Assembly (NCBI GenBank): GCA_947073895.1 | Contig: CAMTNN010000054.1 | Coordinates: 1 to 8,328, forward strand | Length of the DNA stretch: 8,328 nt | Origin: an uncultured cyanobacterium | Lineage (GTDB): Bacteria > Cyanobacteriota > Vampirovibrionia > Gastranaerophilales > Gastranaerophilaceae | Reading direction: 5' to 3' | Shown: positions 1 to 5,384 of the stretch, one piece after another | How positions within the stretch are numbered: position 1 is the first letter of the stretch | Layout of the letters: each line of letters opens with the position of its first letter | Notes under the pieces: model-generated | Told to the model about the DNA's origin: nothing | Seen by the model: the letters and a program-made list of their open reading frames with translations, nothing else | Database searches by the model: none | Program-made: the position numbers and the translations under genes

Positions 1-552
1 AGAGCAAATACAATGGATGATGAGATGGCTTCTTATATGTATAAATCCGGCTGTCGTCTTGTAAGTATTGGAGTGGAGAGCGGCTCTCAAGAAGTTTTAG
101 ATAATATCGGCAAAAAAATTACCCTTGATGAAATTCGTAACACAGTAAAAGTACTCAAAAAAAATAAAATCAAGATTTATAACTATTTTGTAATCGGGCT
201 TCCTTGGGAAACCGAAAAAACTGTTGAAGAGACTATCCGTTTTGCAATAGAACTTGACAGTAATTTTATAAGCTTCTACACAGCAGCTCCGCTTCCCGGA
301 ACAAGATTTTTTGCTTACGCAATGATGAATAAACTAATAACAGATAATCTTGATTTTAATGAAGCATACTACGTGCCAACCGTACGCTCACATGAACTTT
401 CAAAAGAACGAATTTTTGAACTGCATAAACAGGCTGTAAAAAGGTTTTATTTAAGACCAAAATTTATACTAAAAACCCTATTAGGACTTAGAAGTTTTAT
501 TGAGTTTAAAAACTATTTTAAAGCCGGTATTGGATTATTACTAAAAAAATAA
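1..552 (+). CDS. Radical SAM protein, C-terminal part (5' end outside window)
   Basis: The frame is open from base 1 (R-A-N-T before the first Met at 13), so this is the tail of a longer gene and the Met at 13 is not the start. What remains is the second half of a radical SAM barrel: RANTMDDEM, then GVESGSQEVLDNIGKKI (an SAM-contacting strand typical of the B12-binding/Elp3-like group), NYFVIGLPWET and the APLPGTRFF segment. In this group an N-terminal cobalamin-binding domain and the CxxxCxxC cluster would lie upstream, outside the window. The last ~50 residues are basic and hydrophobic (RFYLRPKFILKTLLGL and a final GIGLLLKK), as in membrane-associated members of the BchE/hopanoid-type family. 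The substrate cannot be inferred. No hairpin terminator follows; a promoter for the next gene starts 8 nt after the stop. Confidence 0.85.
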   Translation, partial: RANTMDDEMASYMYKSGCRLVSIGVESGSQEVLDNIGKKITLDEIRNTVKVLKKNKIKIYNYFVIGLPWETEKTVEETIRFAIELDSNFISFYTAAPLPGTRFFAYAMMNKLITDNLDFNEAYYVPTVRSHELSKERIFELHKQAVKRFYLRPKFILKTLLGLRSFIEFKNYFKAGIGLLLKK

Positions 553-559
553 TTTTGAC

Positions 560-587
560 TTGAATTATTACAAAAAAAATGTACAAT
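560..587 (+). promoter_or_regulatory. Sigma70-type promoter of the 620-928 gene
   Basis: A -35 TTGAAT (560-565) and a -10 TACAAT (582-587) are separated by 16 bp. Transcription would start near 594, giving a short leader that holds the purine-rich ribosome binding site AAGGAAGGGAAG at 603-614. A TTGACT at 555-560 looks better alone but lies 21 bp from the -10. Confidence 0.55.
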
Positions 588-619
588 AGTATATGTAATA
601 TAAAGGAAGGGAAGATTTT

Positions 620-928
620 ATGAACGAAAAAACTATTGGTGTACTTGGAACATTAGGAACAATTATCCTTGGCATATTCGCGGCAGCTATTGCATTGTTT
701 GCAGGTGGAAATGCATTACAAGGCAAAACAAGAGAAGTTGTAAAACAAATGTTTAACTTTGAACTTGTTATACTTGTATTTGGAATTGTTACCGGATTTA
801 TTCCTGTTGTAGGTACGATTATTGGCGGAGTAATTTTTATTGTTAATTTGCTTGTTGCAATAAAAGCTTATTTAGCATTAGGCAGCGAAGCTGAATTCAA
901 ATTACCTATACCAGAAATTATTAAATAG
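620..928 (+). CDS. Small DUF4870-like integral membrane protein
   Basis: A 102-residue hydrophobic protein. Visible parts are a first membrane segment at about 5-28 with small residues (GTLGTIILGIFAAAIALFAGG), a polar linker with KTREVVKQMFNFE (36-48), two closely spaced membrane segments at about 49-60 and 62-84 broken by a Pro-Gly turn, then IKAY and a short charged tail ending KLPIPEIIK. The pattern of a charged 'K/R-x-x-x-x-Q-x-x-NF' before a membrane helix, then 'AIKAY...F.LPI' at the end, resembles DUF4870 (Tic20-like) proteins, whose biochemical role is unknown. The gene is monocistronic, with a promoter at 560-587 and a terminator at 931-971. The start is set by AAGGAAGGG about 9 nt upstream. 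Family assignment is by pattern only; the membrane location is clear. Confidence 0.75.
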   Translation: MNEKTIGVLGTLGTIILGIFAAAIALFAGGNALQGKTREVVKQMFNFELVILVFGIVTGFIPVVGTIIGGVIFIVNLLVAIKAYLALGSEAEFKLPIPEIIK

Positions 929-930
929 TT

Positions 931-971
931 AAAAATAAAGGCGGTTGGTTTTACCAACCGCCTTTATTTTT
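931..971. terminator. Bidirectional rho-independent terminator
   Basis: A perfect stem with arms at 931-949 and 953-971, G+C-rich in the middle (AGGCGGTTGG/CCAACCGCCT), with a 3-nt loop. It is flanked by A on the left and T on the right, so it ends transcripts from both strands. It lies between the convergent 620-928 gene and rpsT, 3 nt after one stop and 13 nt after the other. Confidence 0.9.
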
Positions 972-983
972 TTTAATTAAAAA

Positions 984-1250
984 CTATTTTGCTAGTTTTT
1001 TAATAGCTAAAACAAGTCTTGATTTCTTTCTTGCAGCTGTATTTTTGTGCAAAATACCTTTTGAAACAGCTTTATCACAAAGTTGGTAAACTTTTGAGAT
1101 TGATGCGTTCAAAGCTTCTTTATCTTCACCTTCAGCTAAAGCTAATGCTTTTTTCACTGCAGTTTTGATAGAAGTTTTGAAAGCTACGTTTCTTTGTCTG
1201 TTAGCTTCTGCAATAAGAACTCTTTTTTTTGCTGACTTAATATTTGCCAT
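984..1250 (-). CDS. rpsT: 30S ribosomal protein S20
   Basis: An 88-residue, Lys/Ala-rich helical protein that starts MANIKSAKKR and contains RQRNVAFKTSIKTAVKKA and ILHKNTAARKKSRL, the signature of bS20, at the usual family length. S20 binds the 5' domain of 16S rRNA early in 30S assembly. The ribosome binding site AAAGGAAAG lies 5-13 nt before the ATG. The gene stands alone between its promoter (1334-1362) and the terminator at 931-971. The ~75-nt leader contains an inverted repeat AATAAAG/CTTTATT (1277-1283/1294-1300); in E. coli S20 represses its own translation, but whether this leader does the same is unknown. Confidence 0.97.
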   Translation of the reverse strand: MANIKSAKKRVLIAEANRQRNVAFKTSIKTAVKKALALAEGEDKEALNASISKVYQLCDKAVSKGILHKNTAARKKSRLVLAIKKLAK

Positions 1251-1333
1251 TTTTCTTTCCTTTCATTTACGGAAGCAATAAAGCCAATGACCTCTTTATT
1301 ACTACCAATCACTTGAGGATAGTGAGTAATTTT

Positions 1334-1362
1334 ATTCTAAACAGAACATGTTTTTTTGTAAA
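1334..1362 (-). promoter_or_regulatory. Sigma70-type promoter of rpsT
   Basis: On the minus strand, -35 TTTACA (1362-1357), a 17-bp spacer and -10 TAGAAT (1339-1334). The expected start is near 1327, leaving a leader of about 75 nt before the S20 start codon. It is one of the best-matched promoters in the window, as expected for a ribosomal protein gene. Confidence 0.7.
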
Positions 1363-1399
1363 GTTTTTATGTTACATTATTAATAAAGGAGTTAAGGGA

Positions 1400-2026
1400 A
1401 TGTATACACTAGTCTATTCAATAAATAACGAAAAATCACCGGAAACAGTTTATGTTAATCTAACAAATGCCTGCACAAATTCTTGTGTATTTTGTTTGCG
1501 CGAGCAAAAAGATGATGTTTGCGGAGCTCAGATGTGGCACGATGATAAATTTACATTAGATGATATTATTGAGCAGTTTAAAAATTACTCACCAACACCT
1601 AAACAAGTTGTGTTCTGCGGCTATGGCGAACCGTTCTTAAAAAAAGATATGATGAAAGAGTTTGCCCAATATTTAAGAAAAAATCATCCTGAAATTAAAA
1701 TCAGAGTAAACACAAACGGACACGCGAATGCAATTTATAAAACAAATGTTGCAGAAGAGTTCAAAGATTTATTAGACGAGGCATCTATCAGTCTAAACTC
1801 TGATAATTCAGAACAATATAACGAAATTTGCAATCCTAAAATTGAAAATGCTTTTGAAGAAGTTAAAAGCTTTATTAAAGCCTGCAATGATGCGGGAATT
1901 AAAACCGTTGCAAGCATTGTCACAGGATTTGATGAACGCGAAATTAATGTAGAAAACTGCGAAAAAATTGCAAAATCACTAGGGGCAGAATTCAGAAACA
2001 GGGAATTTATTACAAATGGATATTAA
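1400..2026 (+). CDS. Short radical SAM protein, TatD-associated type
   Basis: A 208-residue iron-sulfur/SAM enzyme. The cluster motif CTNSCVFC gives Cys25, Cys29 and Cys32. It is followed by FCGYGEP (72-78, the GGEP-like SAM-binding strand) and NTNGH (104-108). Small size, the opening YVNLTNACTNSCVFCLR and the length match the TatD-associated radical SAM family (TIGR04038-like), whose reaction is not established to my knowledge. The frame is open back to 1244, but the start at 1400 is chosen because AAAGGAG (1384-1390) sits 9 nt before it, the upstream residues look non-coding, and family members start just before this strand. No auxiliary-cluster (SPASM) domain is present. The 3' end overlaps maf by 11 nt, so the two are probably translated from one mRNA. 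I see no convincing -35/-10 pair for it in the 149-nt gap it shares with divergent rpsT. Confidence 0.85.
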   Translation: MYTLVYSINNEKSPETVYVNLTNACTNSCVFCLREQKDDVCGAQMWHDDKFTLDDIIEQFKNYSPTPKQVVFCGYGEPFLKKDMMKEFAQYLRKNHPEIKIRVNTNGHANAIYKTNVAEEFKDLLDEASISLNSDNSEQYNEICNPKIENAFEEVKSFIKACNDAGIKTVASIVTGFDEREINVENCEKIAKSLGAEFRNREFITNGY

Positions 2027-2600
2027 GATAGTACTAGCTTCAAACTCACCAAGAAGAAAACAAATTATGACAGATTTGAATCTGGAGTTTGAAGTTATTC
2101 CGTCAAATTATGATGAAAAACTTGAAACTGATGTGTTTTCTTACGATTTAATTGAAGACCTTGCGACACAGAAATGTCTTGACGTAGTAAGAAGGGTTGA
2201 TAAAAATAAAATCATTATCGGAGCAGACACAGTAGTAGTTTTACATAACAAAATCCTTGGTAAACCGCATTCAAAAGAAGAAGCTTTCAAAATGCTTCGT
2301 GAGCTTTCCGGACAGACTCACAGTGTTGTTACTTCTATTTGCGGGATTAACACGCATACAAATCGTGCTGCGCTTCTTTCTACGACAAGCTACGTGCGTT
2401 TTCAAGAATTAACTGATGAACAAATACATTATTACATAGATACATTTAACCCGCTTGATAAAGCAGGAAGTTACGGCATACAAGAACTTCCCCCAAACTT
2501 TTTAGATAAGTATGAGGGAAGTTTTGAAAATATTGTAGGCCTCGCTCCGGAATCCGTACTTGCTGTGCTTGAACAACTAGGATTCAACAGGCAATCCTAA
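2016..2600 (+). CDS. maf: Maf-like nucleoside triphosphate pyrophosphatase (YhdE type)
   Basis: A 194-residue cytosolic Maf/HAM1-superfamily protein, full length. Visible motifs are LASNSPRRKQI (7-17, phosphate-binding loop), IIGADTVV (67-74, with the catalytic-base Asp71), ILGKPHSKEEAFKML (80-94), DKAGSYGIQ (148-156) and GSFENIVGL (168-176). Members hydrolyse dTTP/UTP and modified nucleotides to monophosphates, a house-cleaning role; some Maf proteins also affect septum formation. The start overlaps the preceding radical SAM gene by 11 nt and has only a weak AGGGA at 2000-2004, so translational coupling is likely. The last 24 nt overlap the end of the convergent S1 gene. Confidence 0.93.
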   Translation: MDIKIVLASNSPRRKQIMTDLNLEFEVIPSNYDEKLETDVFSYDLIEDLATQKCLDVVRRVDKNKIIIGADTVVVLHNKILGKPHSKEEAFKMLRELSGQTHSVVTSICGINTHTNRAALLSTTSYVRFQELTDEQIHYYIDTFNPLDKAGSYGIQELPPNFLDKYEGSFENIVGLAPESVLAVLEQLGFNRQS

Positions 2601-3377
2601 AGAAATACGTTTGTCTTTAGGGTTGAATTTAATAATAGCGGTGTTAATCTTATCTCCTGCTTTCAAAATAGCACCTGTTTTATTTTGATATTCAGCAAGT
2701 TCTGATTGCGGAAGCAGAGCTTCAACACCCGGAAGAACTTCTACAAAAGCACCAAAATCTGTAATTCTGACAACTTCACCCTTAACAATTTGACCAACTT
2801 CAATTTGAGCAAATACATTTTTACGAGTTTCTGCCATATTTGTTTCGTAAACTTTTCTGTTTGATAAAATCAAGTTATTTTGAGCTTTATCCAAAGATAA
2901 AATCTTAACATCAATCTTATCACCAGCGTTACAAATAGTTTCTCTAGCACAAAGCTGACCTTGAGGAATAAAGCCTTGAACACCTGAAACATCAACAATC
3001 AAACCGCCTTTAACAGTTTGAGTAATAACAACAGAGATTGTTTCATCAGCTTCTTTAATTTTTTGTAGTTCAGCCCAAGTATGAGCAAGATGAACTTTTT
3101 TATAAGAAAGATTGAACTTTCCGTTTTCATCACAATCCTGTGTAATCAAAAATTCATACTCAGTACCCTTTTCCAAAACATCTTCCGCTTTCGCTTTTCT
3201 GTCAGAAGATAGTTCATAAGACGGAACAAATGCTGTACATTTTGAACCAATGTCTACAATTGCACCGTCAGATTCATAAGCGCACACAACGCCTTTAACG
3301 ATATCGCCTTTTTTAAAGTTGTAATCATACTTCCCTAAAAGAGCCTCAAATTCGCTATCTGAATACTTTTCAACCAT
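2577..3377 (-). CDS. rpsA: 30S ribosomal protein S1, three-domain type
   Basis: A 266-residue protein with three consecutive S1 (OB-fold) domains at about 22-94, 108-175 and 193-262. The third is the most canonical (GQIVKGEVVRITDFGAFVEVLPGVEALLPQSEL ... KDKRISLGL). E. coli S1 has six domains; cyanobacterial S1 has three, which this matches, though it is a little shorter and has no C-terminal tail. S1 binds mRNA leaders and helps the 30S subunit load them. With only three domains it could instead be a general S1-domain RNA-binding protein. The start has AAGGAG 8 nt upstream and an extended -10 promoter at 3412-3420. No terminator separates it from truB upstream, so read-through is possible. 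Its end overlaps maf by 24 nt. Confidence 0.85.
   Translation of the reverse strand: MVEKYSDSEFEALLGKYDYNFKKGDIVKGVVCAYESDGAIVDIGSKCTAFVPSYELSSDRKAKAEDVLEKGTEYEFLITQDCDENGKFNLSYKKVHLAHTWAELQKIKEADETISVVITQTVKGGLIVDVSGVQGFIPQGQLCARETICNAGDKIDVKILSLDKAQNNLILSNRKVYETNMAETRKNVFAQIEVGQIVKGEVVRITDFGAFVEVLPGVEALLPQSELAEYQNKTGAILKAGDKINTAIIKFNPKDKRISLGLPVES
2592..2625 (+). terminator. Hairpin over the maf stop codon (possible maf 3' end)
   Basis: A 12-bp stem (2592-2603 with 2614-2625, arms CAATCCTAAAGA and TCTTTAGGGTTG) with a 10-nt loop. It contains one U-G pair (2595/2622) that is valid only in RNA read in the maf direction. The following AATTTAATAA is U-poor, so it is at best a weak intrinsic terminator. 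It lies inside the S1 coding sequence on the other strand. Confidence 0.4.
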
Positions 3378-3396
3378 TGAGAATTCTCCTTTTCCA

Positions 3397-3414
3397 AATA
3401 AACACGCGTTTATT
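3397..3414. promoter_or_regulatory. Operator-like dyad at the rpsA transcription start
   Basis: A perfect inverted repeat AATAAAC-ACGC-GTTTATT that begins inside the -10 hexamer and spans the expected +1. At DNA level it could be a repressor site. In RNA only part of it would be transcribed, so a DNA-level role is the simpler reading. It may also be chance in AT-rich sequence. Confidence 0.3.
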
Positions 3415-3440
3415 ATAACATATTAATCGGAGAAGAGCAA
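3412..3440 (-). promoter_or_regulatory. Extended -10 promoter of rpsA
   Basis: On the minus strand, TGTTATAAT (3420-3412) is a perfect -10 with the upstream TG of extended -10 promoters. A partial -35 TTGCTC (3440-3435) lies 17 bp upstream. The start would be near 3405, only ~28 nt before the ATG. Confidence 0.65.
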
Positions 3441-3453
3441 CAACTAAGCGAAT

Positions 3454-4305
3454 TTAGAGAAACACTTTTCGCATAACAGCCTTATTTTCGGATATTTCGG
3501 CAACAGCAGCAAGGTTTTCACCACATGTCAAAAGTATTAAGCCATCTTCACAATTGAGGGATAAACTAACTCCATTTGAAACTTTTTCTTTTTCAGCCTC
3601 CGATAACTCATATTTTGGATAATCCAAATACTCCAATGGGTAAATGAGATTTTGTTGAACTTGTTCTTTTGTTTCTAAATCATCAAGTTTAATAGCATTC
3701 TCCAGTTTAAAATTACCGGCCTTAACTCTTACAAGTTTTATTAAATGCCCATAAACTCCAAGCATTTCTCCCAAATCATTCGCTATTGAGCGAATATAAG
3801 TTCCCTTTGAACAATCTATATAAAGCTCCAGCTGCTGATTTTCATAATCAAAATCAACTACCCTTAACTCATTTATAGTCACTTTTCTAGGTTTAATCTC
3901 AACTTCTTCACCCTTACGAGCATACTCATAAAGTTTTTTCCCATTTACTTTTATCGCAGAATAAATTGGCGGAAGCTGCTCAATTTCACCTCTGAAACTG
4001 TCTAAAGCAGGCTCTATTTGTGATAACTCAACTTTCTTATCAGAAGTTTTTGCAATCTCACCTTCTATATCATAAGTCTCTGTTGATTGACCCAGCTGAA
4101 CTGTTGCTACATAAGCTTTATCATCTTTTAGATACTCAATCAAACGAGTCGCCTTACCAATACAAACAGGTAAAACACCTTCCGCAAAAGGGTCTAACGT
4201 ACCTGTATGACCAATCTGTTTAACCTTTGTAACACGTCTCAAAACAGCAACAACATCATGTGATGTTTTGCCTTTCGGTTTATAGACATTCAAGAATCCA
4301 AACAT
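3454..4305 (-). CDS. truB: tRNA pseudouridine(55) synthase TruB
   Basis: A 283-residue full-length enzyme that isomerises U55 to pseudouridine in the T-loop of tRNAs. Motifs seen are GFLNVYKPKGKTSHD (3-17), GHTGTLDPFAEGVLPV (32-47) with the catalytic Asp38, KAYVATVQLG (63-72), PPIYSAIKVNGKKLYEYARKG (112-132), and CSKGTYIRSIANDLG (165-179) followed by LVRVKAGNF. A short C-terminal subdomain (about 232-283) follows. Its ATG overlaps the rbfA stop as TAATG, so it is translationally coupled to rbfA. The usual nusA-infB genes are not beside this pair. No terminator is visible in the 76 nt between its stop and rpsA. Confidence 0.97.
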   Translation of the reverse strand: MFGFLNVYKPKGKTSHDVVAVLRRVTKVKQIGHTGTLDPFAEGVLPVCIGKATRLIEYLKDDKAYVATVQLGQSTETYDIEGEIAKTSDKKVELSQIEPALDSFRGEIEQLPPIYSAIKVNGKKLYEYARKGEEVEIKPRKVTINELRVVDFDYENQQLELYIDCSKGTYIRSIANDLGEMLGVYGHLIKLVRVKAGNFKLENAIKLDDLETKEQVQQNLIYPLEYLDYPKYELSEAEKEKVSNGVSLSLNCEDGLILLTCGENLAAVAEISENKAVMRKVFL

Positions 4306-4652
4306 TACTTAATTTCGCCTCTTGAAATCTTTTCAATCAAATCAAGAACGCGTGAACCCTGCTCCAATCCGTCACTATAAACAAATTTAAGCTCAGGAGT
4401 AACTCGAAGACGAATACGTTTACCAACTTCGTAACGGACTCTGCCTGTATTTTTTTCAATAACTTCTTTTGTTTTTTCAACTTGCTCAGGAGAACCCAAA
4501 ACACTGTAAATAACTTTAGCATAAGAATTATCATGAGAAACTTCAACATCAACAACGGATACAACACCTTCCAATCCGCGGATTTCACGTCTCAAAATCT
4601 CTGAAATATCGCGCATAAGTTCTTTTCTAACTCTTTCGTTTCTTAAAGTCAT
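4305..4652 (-). CDS. rbfA: Ribosome-binding factor A
   Basis: A 115-residue single KH-type protein needed for late 30S maturation and 16S 5'-end processing, and for growth in the cold in E. coli. It begins RNERVRKELMRDISEILRREI, has the conserved strands VVSVVDVEVSHDNSYAKVIYSVLG (30-53) and ends RIRLRVTPELKFVYSDGLEQGSRVLDLI (79-106). The ribosome binding site AAGGAG is 6 nt before ATG. It is the first gene of the rbfA-truB unit, transcribed from an extended -10 promoter that follows directly after the hsp20 terminator. Confidence 0.97.
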   Translation of the reverse strand: MTLRNERVRKELMRDISEILRREIRGLEGVVSVVDVEVSHDNSYAKVIYSVLGSPEQVEKTKEVIEKNTGRVRYEVGKRIRLRVTPELKFVYSDGLEQGSRVLDLIEKISRGEIK

Positions 4653-4681
4653 TGTGTTCTCCTTTTATAGACTACATTGTC

Positions 4682-4690
4682 ATTATAACA
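4682..4690 (-). promoter_or_regulatory. Extended -10 promoter of rbfA-truB
   Basis: On the minus strand the sequence is TGTTATAAT, a perfect -10 with the extended -10 TG. No good -35 is present; the -35 region falls inside the stem-loop of the hsp20 terminator (4694-4718). The start would be near 4675, about 22 nt before the ATG. The 11-mer TATGTTATAAT is identical at the rpsA promoter. Confidence 0.6.
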
Positions 4691-4691
4691 T

Positions 4692-4718
4692 AAAAAAGGG
4701 TGGATAAACCACCCTTTT
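4692..4718 (-). terminator. Rho-independent terminator of the hsp20 gene
   Basis: A 10-bp stem (AAAAGGGTGG/CCACCCTTTT, 4694-4703 with 4709-4718) and a 5-nt loop. On the minus strand it is followed by a run of T. It lies ~75 nt after the hsp20 stop and immediately before the rbfA promoter. Confidence 0.85.
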
Positions 4719-4724
4719 ACCATC

Positions 4725-4786
4725 TGTGACTCAAGAGATACATCAACAACTAAATATCTCCCTATAGTAATTAGCTGTAAGTCACA
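4725..4786 (-). other. Nested inverted repeats in the hsp20 3' UTR
   Basis: Outer arms TGTGACT/AGTCACA (4725-4731 and 4780-4786) enclose inner arms GAGATA/TATCTC (4735-4740 and 4755-4760). The element fills the gap between the hsp20 stop codon and its terminator hairpin, so the mRNA tail could fold into a branched structure. No known RNA family is recognised. Confidence 0.35.
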
Positions 4787-4790
4787 ACGG

Positions 4791-5273
4791 CTACTTCTCT
4801 TTTATTTGAAGTTTTTTAGGCTTAGCCTCTTCAACATGTTGCTTCGGTAAAGTTATTGAAAGAACTCCATTCTTGTAATCAGCAACAGCTTCTTCTGTTC
4901 TAATTGGCTGATCGAAAGAAATTGTACGTTTATATTTACCATATCTGAATTCGCAAGTGTGATACTTCAAATTCTTTTCTTTTTCTTCCTTTTCTTCTCT
5001 CTCTTCTTCTATCTCCGCAGTAATTGTCATAAAATCGTTATCCAATTCTACGTCAATATCATCAAGCTTTACGCCCGGAAGCTGAACTTTTACTTTATAA
5101 TCTTTTTCTGTTTGTTTAATCTCAACTGCAGGACGCCAGGTTGAAACTTTTTTCATAGATAACTGATGAGAAAAAGCAGGATGCAAAACTGTATCACGCA
5201 AAAAATTGTTTAATTCATTATGTATACTATCGAAATATAATTCCGGTTCTCTAAGAATCAAATCTGTTTTCAT
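4791..5273 (-). CDS. Small heat shock protein (Hsp20/alpha-crystallin family)
   Basis: A 160-residue ATP-independent holdase that would bind unfolding proteins in the cytosol as an oligomer. The N-terminal arm (1-45) is variable. The alpha-crystallin domain runs about 46-144, from WRPAVEIKQTEKDYKVKVQLPGVKLDDIDVELDN to the conserved NGVLSITLPK (135-144). The C-terminal tail carries an L-x-I anchor (LQI, 155-157) used in oligomer assembly. An unusually Glu/Lys-rich loop (89-101) precedes the RYGKYKRTI strand. AAAGGAG lies 9 nt before the ATG. The gene has terminators on both sides and so is a single transcription unit. A TATATT at 5306-5301 is a possible -10, but I see no matching -35 and no CIRCE element. 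A sigma32-type promoter is not evident either. Confidence 0.93.
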   Translation of the reverse strand: MKTDLILREPELYFDSIHNELNNFLRDTVLHPAFSHQLSMKKVSTWRPAVEIKQTEKDYKVKVQLPGVKLDDIDVELDNDFMTITAEIEEEREEKEEKEKNLKYHTCEFRYGKYKRTISFDQPIRTEEAVADYKNGVLSITLPKQHVEEAKPKKLQIKEK

Positions 5274-5334
5274 TAAAAAACTCCTTTCGGTTACTCTCTA
5301 AATATACGAGATTACAAAAAGAGTTTCATTAGAC

Positions 5335-5362
5335 AAAAAGAGCGGTTCAAACCGCTCTTTTT
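5335..5362. terminator. Rho-independent terminator after the matrixin-like gene
   Basis: A near-perfect stem AAAAAGAGCGGTT/AACCGCTCTTTTT with a very short loop, 23 nt downstream of the 5385 stop on the minus strand and followed there by a T-run (the rightward arm is also T-ended). It separates the metzincin-like gene from hsp20. Confidence 0.88.
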
Positions 5363-5384
5363 GCTTAAGTATTTATAACTATTA

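Noticed and set aside
13..552. Complete small radical SAM protein starting at 13
   Set aside because: The frame is open to base 1 and lacks the CxxxCxxC cluster, so it is the end of a longer gene.
1244..1399. N-terminal extension of the short radical SAM gene back to the ATG at 1244
   Set aside because: The start at 1244 lies inside the rpsT start region, the added residues cover the rpsT promoter and leader, and the good ribosome binding site is before 1400.
4337..4588. 83-codon open frame inside rbfA on the same strand
   Set aside because: It is an out-of-frame shadow of rbfA with no ribosome binding site and no recognisable product.
4959..5144. Phe-rich frame antisense to hsp20
   Set aside because: It is the complement of the Glu/Lys-rich loop of Hsp20 (GAA/AAA codons read as TTC/TTT), not a gene.
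5281..5340. CIRCE or sigma32 heat-shock control site upstream of hsp20
   Set aside because: No TTAGCACTC-N9-GAGTGCTAA and no CTTGAA/CCCCAT pair is present; only a lone TATATT was found.
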